A stretch of 64,000 nucleotides of DNA from Parus major (Eukaryota > Chordata > Aves > Passeriformes > Paridae). Within the stretch, counting starts at the first letter, position 1. The number at the start of each line of letters is the position of its first letter. Of this stretch, positions 26,380 to 38,376 are shown piece by piece. The position numbers were made by a program, and so were the translations under genes. The notes beneath the pieces are model-generated. The model was not told the origin of the DNA and did no database searches. It worked only from the letters and a program-made list of their open reading frames with translations. The stretch lies in assembly GCF_001522545.3 (NCBI RefSeq), contig NC_031772.1, forward strand, positions 3,604,603 to 3,668,602. Direction: 5' to 3'.

Positions 26380-27408
26380 GACAGGCCGAGCCACCCTGGC
26401 ACGGCATTTTAGCAGGAATGACACAAATTGGATTTGCTGGCTGTCACCGAGCCCGCTCAGTCAGCCCATTCCACTGCAATGAGATTTACAGGACAAATCC
26501 AATTGGGACGGCTGTCCTTGGCCCTCAGAGGGTTTCCTGCACGTGGCTGCTGTCTCCTGGTGACCAGGTGAGTGAAGAATTTTGGGGAGGTGAACAAGGT
26601 GGTTGAATGGGGACAGATGCTCCACCGTCCCCTTTTGGGGGATGCCACACCAGGCCCAGCTCACCTCACAGCAGAGAGGCCTTTGTGCCGTGCCATCCCG
26701 ATCCTCCACGATGGAAAAGGTCAACCTATGGGTTCTCCTTTCTGGTGGGCTGCCTTGGCCTGTGACAGAGCCAGCTGCTCCCACACTCCCTGTCCTCCAC
26801 AGCACAGAAGGAAACAGCACAAAGCAGCTTTGTGGAAAAGGAAAACACGAGGAGATCGCTTACCGGTAACCAGCACAAAGTGGTGCCCTGGGTGCAGGGA
26901 AGTATCTGCCCCTTCACGCTCTGCTCCAGGAAATGTCTCTGCTCCAGGCATGGAGCACCTCCTTCTTCTCCCTCTCCCCTGGCTCTGCTGTCCCAGGGCT
27001 GTTTCACACACTCTTCCCCTCACACCTCTCTGCCAGGCACAGTTTCATCCTCCCTCAGAGTCATCTTCCCAGAGTTTTCCCTGCTGAAGCTGTGCCCTGA
27101 GTGTGGAGAGCAGGATGGAACTGTCTGGAACTGTGTCCAGCCCTGGGCATCCCCTGGCCTCTCCTCAGGGCAGTCTGCAGACCCCACTCTGCCAAAACCA
27201 GACCCCCCAACCCAAAACCATCTTCCACTGCCATCAGACCTTGTCTGTGTTCCTGGCAGAGTTGGCATCAGCTGCCAGAGCTCTGCTGGAGCTGCCAAAG
27301 GGTTTTGGAGCTCTTGGGGGAGCTGTCAGTGAGGAACTGCCCTGGACCTTCAGCCATCGGAGACTTCACATCTGATGTGCCACAAACCGAGCCTCAAAAA
27401 AAGACAAA
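26380..27408. other. GC-rich patch of unknown nature, with a consensus splice-donor string
   Basis: This kilobase is far richer in G and C than its surroundings and mixes many CAG, CTG and CCT words. The low stop density gives overlapping frames on both strands (plus-strand frames of 171 codons at 26572-27087 and 166 codons at 26832-27332 in different frames, others on minus), none with a recognisable domain, so coding is not supported. A textbook donor, CCAG|GTGAGT, falls at 26567/26568 and follows a compact segment starting near 26415. It may be an untranslated or lncRNA exon, or the GC-rich edge of an unrecognised old repeat. It lies outside the adjacent CR1, whose 3' end starts at 27409. 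Confidence 0.35.
26426..26504. repeat. 11-bp inverted repeat spaced by 57 bp
   Basis: AATTGGATTTG at 26426-26436 is perfectly inverted at 26494-26504 (CAAATCCAATT). The pair brackets a moderately GC-rich spacer just upstream of the GTGAGT donor-like site. It could be a transcript stem or the ends of a very small insertion; no flanking target duplication is evident. Confidence 0.5.
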
Positions 27409-27472
27409 GAATCACAGAGTGACAGAATGACAGAGTCACAGAGTCACAGAATGACAGAATGACAGAATCACA
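27409..27472 (-). repeat. CR1 3' tail: eight 8-bp units
   Basis: Eight contiguous 8-base units of the form GARTSACA in plus-strand reading make up the CR1 terminal repeat. CR1 tails usually carry only two to four units, so this one is expanded. Variation alternates between AAT/AGT and CAC/GAC forms in a way that suggests slippage of paired units. Confidence 0.85.
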
Positions 27473-27705
27473 GGTGATGCTGAATTGGATGGGACCCATG
27501 AGGATCATCCAGCCCAGCCCCTGGCCCTGCCCAGACCCCCAACAATCCCAGCCTGGGCATCCCTGGCAGCGCTGTCCAAACACTCCCCTGGCAGCCGTGC
27601 CCATTCCCTGGGGAGCCTGGCCAGTGCCAGCACCCTCTGGGGGAAGAACATTTTGCTAAAATCCACCCTGATCCTCTCCTGACACCACTCCAGGCCAACG
27701 TGGGG
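27409..27705 (-). mobile_element. CR1 LINE fragment, 3' end with tail, minus strand
   Basis: CR1 (chicken repeat 1) is the dominant non-LTR retrotransposon of birds; most copies are 5'-truncated and end in a short tandem repeat instead of poly-A. In plus-strand orientation this copy begins with the tail (27409-27472) and continues through text typical of reverse-complemented CR1 3' sequence: GATCATCCAGCCCAGCCCC, then CCATTCCCTGGGGAGCCTGG, then a GGGGGAAGAACATTTTGCTAA segment, then CTCTCCTGACAC near 27676. The body fades at about 27700. It is too short to encode reverse transcriptase and is a dead copy. Family identification is from remembered consensus features. Confidence 0.85.
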
Positions 27706-30700
27706 CTGCTGGATCCCGTTCTGAGGTGATCAGAGCGCCTTTGGCCTCTTTCATTAAATGTAAATTGACTCAAATGCTGTCTGAGCAAAGCAGCCCAGTT
27801 CTTGGCAGACCATAGTTTGTCTCAGCTGTTATTGAATCCCTGGCCCTCGGCTAGAATAATTATAGTCTCAGGATGATTTTTAACAAAAGGAAGAATAAAA
27901 GTACTATTACAGGAAATGTAATACATCAAGGGCCCTGTCTTGCTGAAACTGCGGAAGAAATTAGGACCAGGTACTTTCCTGTGCTAATAAATACTGTAAT
28001 TAAATAGAGTTTTCTAGTTGGGGATTTCAGAGTAGAAACTTTAAATTTATTTTGGGTTTATGTATGCGATGTGGAGAAAAAAAAAGAACACTAGAATGCA
28101 TTGCAGTAGTCACATATTTTAACTTGTAAGTTTTTTTTAAAAAATCATTGAGGTTTTATAGTGACATGAGTAATACCATTATAAACTTCTTTGTGAAAAC
28201 TAAGTACTTTTGAAAGAACAGAAGGGAGAACGTAAGCACGTATTAATATTGATGTTTTACTCAAATCTATTTTTGTTAGCAAGTCATAAGAAATGAATTG
28301 CTGTGAAACATTGGAAGTTCCAAACACTAGTGAGCAAGTAGGTTATTAATTGTATTTATTGGGGTGGAGAAATATTATGGTCAATAGAGAACAAAGGTTT
28401 TCATCCATAAAGAATGCATTGAGCTGCCTCCAGAGTGATTTAGTTAATTGATCTAAAAGAAGGTTGATTCATGATTAGCAAAAGGACAAATAAATCTCAA
28501 TTTAAAGCTCTCAGAATGCATTCGCTCAATAAACTGCATCAGGAAACACAACTAAAACACCTGTTAAGAAAGTTGGAGTCCTTTTCTACTTGATGGAAGC
28601 AAGCACTGAAACGCTTTTACTTTCCTTTTTCTTTTTTATTTTTTTTAATCTGAAGCTAATTTACTTGCAAGGACTTTTAATTCTAGCTACACAAAATATT
28701 CACCTCCTGTGTTTGTGTAGAGAAAATAATCTTTATTTTTACTTTACCTTGCAGGTGTGGGTTTAACAGGTTGCCCAAGCCCCCAAGGACCACACAAGGA
28801 TCTCTCAGCCTGCACACCAGATTTGGGAAAGGTCTTTGACAGGTTTTCTAATTGCAAAAAAAATATCATATCGTGGAACTGTAACAAAATGTAAATTATC
28901 TAAAAGCAAGTCCTTGCTGGAGTGGCTCAGACTTGTCTCTGTCTCTTCCCCTGCCCCTTCAGCCATTCTGTGTGTCCATCAGGGACCAGAGTGAAGGTTC
29001 CTGCTGTCCCACCGTTGTCTGTCTGTCCTCCTGCCCTTTGTGTGCTCACACACCCAGGGAAAGGGAATGGGGAGGAAGGACCCTTCTGCACAGCAGCTCT
29101 TGCAGAATCCCCCTCCCAGGAATGGAGAGGATGGCCCCAAAGCATTGTGAAATGGGGGCTCTTTTCACTCCAGAAAAACAACAGCAGGCAAGAGACAGAC
29201 ACTGAAAAAGCAGCAGACTGAGACATGTCCTTAAACACATTTCTCAGTGCCTTTAATGAGGGTCTGTGCAGCCAGGGAATGGCTCCTTTAATTCCCCCTT
29301 TTCTTCTGCCATTGCTGGCTCTATTTAGCTAATTTTGAATTTTCTGAGTGATGCTCTTGTGGCATCAAGAACATGGTTTCCTTTCTGGATACTTTGACAA
29401 CACATTTTTTAAGTTTCCACCTGAAGTTTGAACTCCTTAAATTACACAAATCCATAGTCAATCCCTATTTTGACAGACAGAAACTTGTTTTCTTTCATGT
29501 AAACTACCTATAAACACTTTGAGAAAGGAAATGAGAACATCCAAGAGGTAAATCCAAAATAAAAACATTTATATTTATACAGAGAAATGGTTGTTTATGT
29601 TTTGAGGGTCTTGCCGGAGAGTAGGAATGAAGATGGAATCTCCTAGGATTTAAATTGTCTGTTCCTGATAGTGGAGAAATTGCCTTATCTGTTTTCAAAA
29701 TGTGATTGTGTCACTATTCCTGATGTAAGGATGGATGCAGGCTGGAACAACGTGCCAAGACAATAGAAATTACAAGGAATTATAATTATAAGGCATACCC
29801 TAAATGAAACTACCTGTAGAAACACTTTGGAGTGGTTTAGCAAGTCCTGTTTGCAGAATTCTACACTCTCTTGTGTCTTTTAAACTAACTGTTGCCAATT
29901 AAGGTTATTAAATTCATTAATTCATTAAATTTTAATCTAAGTAAATCTACTGAAGAGTCTTGATCTTCAAATTCTTAAATTGCTCACAGTCCAAACAGAA
30001 GTGGGATGGCATATCCTATAGTATATGGAGGACTGTATCAGAGGATTTAGAGTGCATATCAGACATATGTTTAGTTTAATTACGTTCCTTAAGAGCTGTG
30101 TCCCTTGCATAAATTCACCAGTTGCACCAGGGTGTGTTGGACTCGATCTCATCGTGGGATTTGACTTTTTTCCTGAAGGGAAACAGTGCCACCTCCAGAC
30201 TCAGCTGCTCTTTTGAAAAGAGCACGTTATTATTTCATTCCAAGGCATTACAGAAAACTGCTGGCTTTGAAAATAAGCCGGTATTTCTATTTTTCATAAA
30301 TTGTGTATAAAATAGCCCTTGGAATAACTGCTGACACATCCTTATTGCATCTTTTAATGTAACCAGATGCCATTCTGACAGTATTAATGCTTAGTTCATT
30401 AAGCCTAATGATAGAGAAAAGCAATCGATATCTAACACTAGTTAATTTTCATTTGAAATTACACAAAAGTCAAGGATCTACAGCTGTAATTACTTCACAG
30501 GAAAACTGGAAAGAGCTATGTCATTTTCTTGACTTTATTTAAAAAGACCTTTATTGAAAGAGCTACTAAAAGGAAGGTAATAGCATTTTACACTCCTTTA
30601 TCCTGTACCCAAGGGATAACTTTTCCTGTTCACCAGTAATTCTGATAATGTTAACAAGCCCTGTGGAAGACTATCATATAACTTGCTGTTCTAACAATAA

Positions 30701-30770
30701 CCTTCAGCCACTTTTGGAAATGTGCTGTGGGTTGACAAGTATTCAATCATAATGTATTAACAGAATGAAG

Positions 30771-30787
30771 ATATATATATATATATA
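30771..30787. repeat. (AT)n dinucleotide repeat
   Basis: Eight and a half perfect AT units. Confidence 0.9.
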
Positions 30788-31982
30788 CTTTCTATCCTAA
30801 TTAAATATAGCTGGGGACTGTGGTGCGTGCTGGGTTTGTGTGGCACTATCTCAGCTATCAAAATATCTGAGGTATTAATGCACTCCAGGGGCAGGGAGGC
30901 AACTCCCAGTGAACTCATTGAAAATGAGGACTCAGGCATTTCCATTCCCTCTGCAACTTGTGTGTTTTAATCAAGTTAATGCAACAATTCCTTAAGATAA
31001 ATCCAGGCAGCACAGGAGGTTACTCAGCCCTGTGCCTGCCCCAGAAACTCTGTCCAGGGCACCTTTCTGAGGCGAGAGGATGGTGCCTCTCTAATTCCTG
31101 ACCCAACACAGGGTCCAGTCCTCTGACCAACATGCTGAGCCTAAGGAAAAAAAAATTGATATCTTTAAATGCTGTGAAAAGGACTGCAAAATAATAGGGG
31201 AGTTTAAAGCACTTTCAAGTACTAAAGAGGCAATTTTAAGAGCATGAGCATGTGTCAAAAAGTAAAGTTATCACATTTTTGAATGAGAATTTAGATGATA
31301 ATTTCATGTTGAGAGTCATTTACCTGGCAATGTAAATAAGGCCTTGGAAGCATACTAGGTAAAGGTGAGACCTCTCAAGTGTGCAAATTTAGGTGTTCAC
31401 AGTTTATGTACTAGAGAGGAGAATATGATTTTTAAAGTTAACTTTGCCAAATTAATTCTGGAGAATTTTGAAAATTACTTTCTGGATTAGATGTGAATTT
31501 CATAAAATAATGGATTTATTACATAAAAAATTGCATAGGATTTAATTTTGCCTTTTGGCAGCAAGCCAGTAATTCACATCAAGAAAGGAAGCTCTTGGTA
31601 GATTATTTGAACTATTTGGAGGACCAGAGGAAATATGGCTCAGGACAGGACCAGGGTATTCCAACTGGAAATGAACCATTCCCATTATGCTGCTCTTGGC
31701 TGATAAAGCACCACCACAGAGATGGAAATACCATCATGGAAATGGTTTGTGCCTTAAAGCACATTCGTGCTGTGGGAAGAGGAGGGAACTTTTCCCCTTC
31801 AAATGCCAAATAAATTCCTTTAAATCATCTCACTCCTACTTTCTCTCTCATCCTCAGCCTGCTGATGTGCACCTGGAAACCCTGTGTGAGGTGACTGCAG
31901 GTGATTCCAGCAGAGCTCACCTTTGGGACACCCAAAAATCAGAGTGAGGACATCAGTCACTAAAAACAACTGCACACAGTGA

Positions 31983-32000
31983 ATATATATATATATATAT
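31983..32000. repeat. (AT)n dinucleotide repeat
   Basis: Nine perfect AT units, similar in length to the run 1.2 kb upstream. Confidence 0.9.
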
Positions 32001-33060
32001 TATGGTTAAATGGTTCCAATGTATAAAAATCATGCATTGGAATGAGGAGAGCAGCTGAAGTTTGTGTAGACCTGGAAACCTGATGACAGAAAAAGACTTT
32101 CCTTCCTCTCCAGAACAATTCATGACCTGCTCTCACACCTATCCATGACAAATGTGTACACTCCTAAAGGAACTGAGCTGCTCAAAGCCACAATTAACTT
32201 TCTGTGCTGTTCTTACAGCGGAAGACAGAATGGTCTCATCACCACAGTTCCCCCAAACACAATGAAAAACTGAATAAAAATACCAGCCCACATATGCTGC
32301 CTACAGTTAAAAACCTTGTGGATGTGGCAGTAACTTGAATTTTCAATGTTGATTATATCCACACATTAAAGCCATGTTTCAAATGCTTATTCACTTTATT
32401 CTGCTTTCCTACTAACACCTGATTTTCATAGTGGGAAATGCATGACCTACAAGGCAGCAGGTCAGTGGGGAATGATGAAGGGCTTAATTTCTTCCCCCAG
32501 CTAGCATCAAACTACCAATTAGAAGCAACTTCTGGAAAGCCTCAAGCCCAAAGGGCAGAAAGTGAAGAAGTTCCTTAGGAGGATTTGAGTTTGCCATGGG
32601 AGAAATATATGAGGGAAGCCTGCTGATAGTGAGGTGAGTGTTAAAATGTGTGACTGTCAGAGAATAACTTTGTTAAATTAGGATGGGGGTGTTTAAAATG
32701 TCTGATATTTAGAAGTTGTTCTGAGGTGGTAATTCCCTGATGATTTGTTTCCAGTGAAGTGACTTCCAATATATTTTCTGGTGCTGTCTCAGTGATTTCA
32801 AGGTGTGAGAGATGTTTTTTGCCCTAATATCTACAGTTTATTTATTACCTGCACTTTATTTGTTTTAAACTTTCAAATATGCTAAGGCCACCTGAGTATT
32901 AAAGCAAGAGGTGTGTTTAATGTGATTGTTCAGCTGGCAACTGTATCAAATTTATTTTTGTCTTCCCAAATTCACATGGAAATCTGAGGTGCTATACTCT
33001 ATCAGAAATGGCTATTAATAAACATTAGCTAGTTTGATGATTATGAATAGTGTCACCAAG

Positions 33061-33077
33061 CAATTAAAATTTAATTG
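33061..33077. promoter_or_regulatory. Palindromic paired homeodomain-type site
   Basis: CAATTAAA and TTTAATTG form perfect 8-bp arms around a single A. Each arm carries a TAATT/AATTA core bound by many homeodomain proteins, and the head-to-head layout fits a dimer. The surrounding 33000-33180 block is complex, with a GTGTCACC upstream and TATCGCC downstream, and could belong to a larger element. Function is inferred only from motif shape. Confidence 0.35.
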
Positions 33078-33943
33078 AGCATTAAATAAAGTCCATTTAC
33101 TGTAAAGTATCGCCATTTGAGTTTGAAACACAACCTTAACAACAATTTTTTTCACAGAGCATTAATTGGCTTGTGGTTTCTGGTTTGAAAACAAAGGAAG
33201 GTATTTTCTGTGGAAGCTTAGGGAGATTATTAAAAGGAGGATGAGGTTAGTTTAGGCACTTTGGGACCCATTCTCCACTTTAAATGCAGTTTTAAGCTTT
33301 TCCCCTGTTTTGCACTCCTCAGCATGAGGAGTGAAAATGAAGCTGGAAGGCCTCAGCACTGCAGTTCAAACCTTACATGCTCCACTCCTTGTTTCAGCTG
33401 TCCTAAAAAATAACTGGCTCTCAAATTTTTCATAGACATTATCTAAGACACAAACCTGGCTTCTAAATTGTGAAGTGGAAGCACATGGGGGTGGACTGGT
33501 ACAGAGTGCACCACCCACAGCAAAAATAAACATTCCTCTCTGTGGTTTTTGTGATGATGCCTTAGGATTTTAGCTTTTATATTTTTCATAGGTTTGTAAT
33601 CCTGCAGTTCTTTAGTGCAGAACTCTGAACTCCATATTCAGTGCCAGCTGCTGCCTTCCCACTTTGGTCAGACACAGCAATTCCTCTCCAGGCCTGGCAA
33701 TCAAGGACACCTCACTGCCTCAGGCCTGAGAAATGTAAACGAAAGTGAGTTGGGGGCAGCAAACTTGGGGTAAATGACTTCATTACCTGGAGCTGGAATT
33801 GGAAGATTTACCCCCAATATGCAAATGGCTCAAACTTATAAAAATATGAAAACCCATGACCCACTGTCCAGTTTTTGAGTGCAGCCTCTGGGTGGGCTCC
33901 ATCTGCCTTGAATGCACCTGAGGGCCCTTCAATGCCTAAAACA

Positions 33944-34028
33944 GCTTTTTATTCCCTTAATTTTGTCTGCCCTCTGTTTCTAGGCTAGAACTGCTTTTTA
34001 TTCCCTTAATTTTGTCTGCCCTCTGTTT
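33944..34028 (+). repeat. Recent 49-bp tandem duplication containing a splice-acceptor-like tract
   Basis: A 36-base stretch at 33944-33979 is repeated without a single difference at 33993-34028, so the period is 49 bp. The repeated text is pyrimidine-rich and each copy runs into an AG (TTTCTAG at 33976-33982 and TTTTAG at 34026-34031), so two acceptor-like sites lie in tandem. Perfect identity implies a young duplication or an assembly error. The frame after the second AG meets an in-frame TAG within two codons, so a coding exon is not supported. Confidence 0.85.
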
Positions 34029-34031
34029 TAG

Positions 34032-37000
34032 GTAGCCCAAAAAGGCATCAGTGGGAGTCCCTCGTTGTCTTCACTGCTCGAAGCAGAGGAGCAATGAGCT
34101 GCACCCTGATGCCACTGAGACCTTTCCTGTCTCCATCTTCCACCTTTATAAACCACCAGGGCTGGTGCACTTGTCTGGGGAGACATTTGGCACATACACA
34201 GTGAAGGTGGACGGGCTCTTTCACTCTGAAAACTTGTGGGGTTTAAATAAAAACTCCAAGGCAAACATAAACCTAAAGACTCTGCTATTTAGGATATCTG
34301 CCAGCCAGCTTTCAAGGAGCATTTCTTTTGTAAAGCATCTCTTGGAATATGCAATAAGATTGGCTTCCTAGGAAGCTGCTAACTGGTCTTTTCTCCTCTG
34401 ACTGTCCTGTTTCCAATACATTCCCTTCCTGCACAATAAATGTTTACTGAGTTGACTAGTAGGGTAGCAAAACTTAAATTGTCATAATATTGATTAAACC
34501 ATCCTCATTTTCTCCACTGTTGGAGGAAATAGCATACTCTTACTGCTACTGACTTTATTCTGTGTGCAGATAAACTCCAAAGTCAGGTTTGGATTGCACA
34601 TTAATTGACTTTTCTCTTGTAATAGACGTTATGGCATCCATACAGAGCTTTACACACAGCAGTCCCTTCCTGTAGCATATTTCAGAGGGGAGGCTGCTGA
34701 ACTCTTGCAGACATGTATTGACTGCTTTGGGCCTCACAATCAGTAAATTCTTGTTCTCCTTCTTGAAGGAACACAGTAATTCATTCTGGCACAATCCCCT
34801 CTGTTACTCTTTTTAGGAGTAATATGTGAATTTTTTTCCAATTTTCTCCTGAAATTTGTATTATTTCTGCTCAGTAGTTGAAAGACTTTAAGGAAATTGG
34901 ACACATTCCATTGATTGCTGCAATATTCTTATCTACTGATGCTAGGTGGAGCATCTTGCACCAGTATGGGCTGTTTGAGATATTGGAGGGGATTATTGTG
35001 CAGCTGCCAAGCCATTCTGTTCACTTTTTAATTACTTTTCTGAGCAGAAATGACATATCATTTCTTTTTTCCCAGAGTATGTTTAATATTTGTTTTATGA
35101 TAGCTGAATAAACTGGATATTCTCTCTGCTTCTAAAGGTTATTAACATTGTTTGATATGTATTACTATCCTAATTGCATTCTTCCATCTCTTCAATATTT
35201 ATTTTTCTGAAACTCACTGGGGTGAAGGTCCCCATTCCATTGAGTCAGGTGTCCTTGTTTTTACTGTGAGAACTTTGCAGACCAGGGCAGAGTGCTCAGG
35301 GTCAGGGATTGATCAAGCACCGAAGTTTCCAAAGCCCCAGGAAATGTGCAGCTGGTGCAAAGGGGGTGAGAAAATGGAGTGTGGGTGTGATGGGGCCTTT
35401 AGGAGCATCTGAGCAGAGACTTTTTTAAAAATGAGTTCCCAAAGAAAGGTTTGTAAATTAAAGCAAGCAACCAAAAAATAACAACTTTCCTTTTGAAGCA
35501 TGAACTGGCATAATTAGTTATGAGAAGACAACAGGCAGGACAAAAAACTCTGTAGACATTTTACTTTTCTTGTTTTGTTCTCCTTTAGCCAGATACTACA
35601 AATTTAGTTGTTCATAAGTTTTAGAAGTCAACTGATTCTGGTATTTTTGGTTTTCATCTTTAAAGTTCAATTGTCAATAAATGTAACCATTGAGTTGCTT
35701 CTTACTGTTCATTCTCTCAGCTGACTCCCAAAAGGGGCAACTCATGGTACCAGTGATTTCCTGGGGTGGAACTGTGCTCCAGGTGAAGATAAATGGTGGT
35801 TGTGATGTTTTCCCAAGGATAGCTGGGATTTTGTCTCAGTTGTGGAACTGTCAAATTTCTATTCTGCTATTCTGTTCTGGTGGGGGTTTTTGTACAGAGA
35901 ATTTAAAACTGTTTTTAACCAATATTCTCAGTTTGAAAAATTCCATGAATATTAATTGAAGATTTTGAAGAGAATTGAAATTAATATCAGCTTAATATGA
36001 GAAGCAGCTGCAGCTTCATTTTGGATGACTTTTTCAGAATAGCACAAGGGATGGGTTGGGCATTTCTGGGCTTTTTAGCAACACAAAGATAAACTTTTGA
36101 TGAGTTATCAGAGTCACAAATGACTAATCATGTCTGAGGAATGAGAAAAGACATGTGAGGGGTGAGAGACTTCTGTGAGTAGTTGGTTGGTAATCTGTTG
36201 TTCAAAAATAAAGCACATTTTTTGAATATACGCAATTGCACTCCATATTGATTTTTGTCTCCCTGTGAAGCCCAGCTTTAAATCACCTAACCAAGCTTCT
36301 GATAAAAGAAATAATACTCAAAATGAATTGTTACTTTGGGTAGTGGATTCCAAATTTTTAAAATGAACTGTATGTTGTAATGACTTTCGTATCTTGTATT
36401 GATATAAAATTAATCAAGTTTATGTCTCCTGTCAGTATTCAGCCATAATAAATGACAGGCTCTCGTGGTGCCAAACCATCCAAGAAATTATTTGATATAG
36501 GCTTTGTCAGAAATCTGCTGACATTCAATGAGTTCTTGACTATGGCTCAGATATGAAATTCCAGTTTTGTGTCATATATGCATGAGTTCTTCTTTCAGGC
36601 TGTTTTGGCTTTCTGCAGCTGTTAAAAGGTCAGAGGTAATCAGATAAGCCAGTAGGATGCTATCTGTCATTATAATTGACTTGAGCCATCATACAGAGGA
36701 AATCATGCTGAATAACAATACTGACATTTAAAGTGACGGTGTAGTGGTTGGATTATTACAAATGTAGCCCATGTTTAGTCACAGCAGATCCTGAAATTTC
36801 TTCTGTGCAGAATCAAGTGCTGGAAGGTATTAAATTTTTATGTCTGCTTATCTGAGAAGCATCTCAACTCTCCAGAATTATGTTCCCAGAATGATGTGAT
36901 TTGGTTAATTCAGTTTTGAGATGTTGCCGTGCACAATTTATTTTATTTTCAGATGCATAATGGAAGTATTAGTAATATGTAACTTTTGCAGCTGGCATTT

Positions 37001-38102
37001 TAAATGTTTCTGCCAGTGAAAAATATTAATAAAGCAGTCAAAACTTGTTTTCCTCAACACTGTTGAATGTTTGTCATATGTCTAATTGAATTAACTCCAG
37101 GTATTCATATCTCTTGCTCTCTGGTGAACACACTGCTTAGAATTTATGAAGTAAAAAGTCAGGGTTCTTGATAGTGATTTTATCCTGCAGAGCAAACTGA
37201 GTGTGTACAAAATGTCACGTGTACCTGTATTTTAACTGCAGAGACGCTATTTATTATTACTGCTATTTAATATCATTATGTAAATTTTAGTGCACAGAAG
37301 TACAGCTGAAAAGTATTTGCAAGAATCACTTGAGGAAAAGCATTGAATTTCCTTTTGATGTTCAAGTTTCTCTGCATATTTTTATACAACTGAGCATTGT
37401 TGATGAAAGGATCAGAGTCCATCCCCTTGCCACTGCCCTTGTCAATTTAATGTGAACACAATTCTATATGAGAAGAGCTTGGAGCAGTGAAATGTTTAAG
37501 AACCAAACCATCAGATATTTTGAGGATTTCTTTGGCTATGGTGATGGAGAAATCTTTTACTTATTTCCATACAAAAATGCTGATTTGTCTGTGAATGTAA
37601 CAACAGACATGTCCTTGCACAGTGTATCAGCTTTTGTGACTTATTCTTTGTGAGTAAATTAAATATTGGATTTTCATGGCTTGCTATAGCAATCAATTCT
37701 TAAACCTGAATTATATGCAGGACATGCAAGCAATTTTAGGATGTTGGGCATAACCTTCTACTGCTCTCACTTTTAACTGCTGCTCACTCATAAAAGGTCA
37801 AATAATAACATTTATTTTAAAAAATATTCAGTTTTTGTTCTATAAAGCTGATTTTATACAAATGTTTCAGCAAAGCAGCTGAGCTCTTACATGAAATAAG
37901 AACCTAAGCTGAAACAAATTATACAAAATTTCAAATTATTGCCACCAAGAGTGACAACATAAGGTATTTAAAGAGTCATTAAGGTAGCTTGTCTGGAAAT
38001 CTAATCCAGGGGCAGTCTGGAACAGTGGCACACTTTTCAGTATTGTCAATTACCCACCTTAAAGGATGTGCTTGCTGGGCTGTGGTGCATGAGAACAGGG
38101 AT
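34032..38102. other. AT-rich non-coding stretch
   Basis: No gene is supported. A plus-strand frame (34878-35111, 77 codons) follows directly on a pyrimidine-rich ...CTCAGTAG acceptor-like string and encodes a hydrophobic peptide without a recognised domain; it may be chance. A block near 36600-36760 mixes GATAAG, CTGTCATTATAATTGAC and TGAGCCATCAT motifs and could be regulatory. Confidence 0.5.
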
Positions 38103-38376
38103 CTAGTAAAGCTTAAATAAGGAGCTGCTCATTTTCTCTTGGAAGTGGCTTTCCAATTGTTCTAATTTATCATTCAAACTTCGCTGCATTGTTAGGAAGG
38201 TGTATTGACATGTTCTGCATAAATTTATGATTTTATCTATACATCCTACTTCACCAACTTCATCAGTGGACGACTGGCATTTTTTGACACTGGCCTTTAT
38301 CTTCTCTAGCAGTTCTGTGTGCTTGTCCTGGAAGGGTAACCATACTGGAATAAATCATAAATTTCTGTGTGAGTCT
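38103..38376 (-). pseudogene. Candidate terminal coding exon (helical C-terminus), possibly frameshifted
   Basis: On the minus strand the frame is open for 83 codons between a TGA at 38355-38357 and the TAG at 38103-38105. It contains few start codons (one internal ATG precedes only about 30 residues). The peptide is charged and helical: LLEKIKASVKK, then a Cys-containing stretch, then SLNDKLEQLESHFQEKM, where L, L, L, F and M fall at heptad-like 4-3-4-4 spacing. A pyrimidine-rich acceptor-like site (TTTTCTTTTTAG, AG at 38377-38378) lies upstream. From that acceptor a different frame reads ETHTEIYDLFQYGY and would join the helical frame if one base were missing at the CCC run (38334-38336). 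It could be a last exon with an assembly error, a decaying exon, or chance. I do not recognise the family, and no upstream exon could be firmly assigned. Confidence 0.3.

Larger units (their letters stand above)
27706..33060. other. Non-coding stretch
   Basis: Mostly AT-rich with no gene recognised. A GC-richer interval at 28920-29220 has overlapping frames of about 90-103 codons on both strands without domains. A TTGGACTCGAT string at 30138-30148 resembles degraded CR1 3' sequence but is too short to call. Two AT-dinucleotide runs are listed separately. Confidence 0.5.

Noticed and set aside
26572..27332. The two longest open frames (171 and 166 codons)
   Set aside because: They lie in different frames of the same GC-rich patch, overlap frames on the other strand, and show no domain, signal peptide or membrane pattern. 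Low stop density from base composition explains them.
30120..30165. CR1-like string containing TTGGACTCGAT
   Set aside because: Too short and without the flanking CR1 landmarks or tail.
38103..38376. Assignment of the helical fragment to a named meiotic coiled-coil family
   Set aside because: A remembered resemblance to IHO1-type helices amounted to scattered matches typical of any coiled coil, so no symbol is given.
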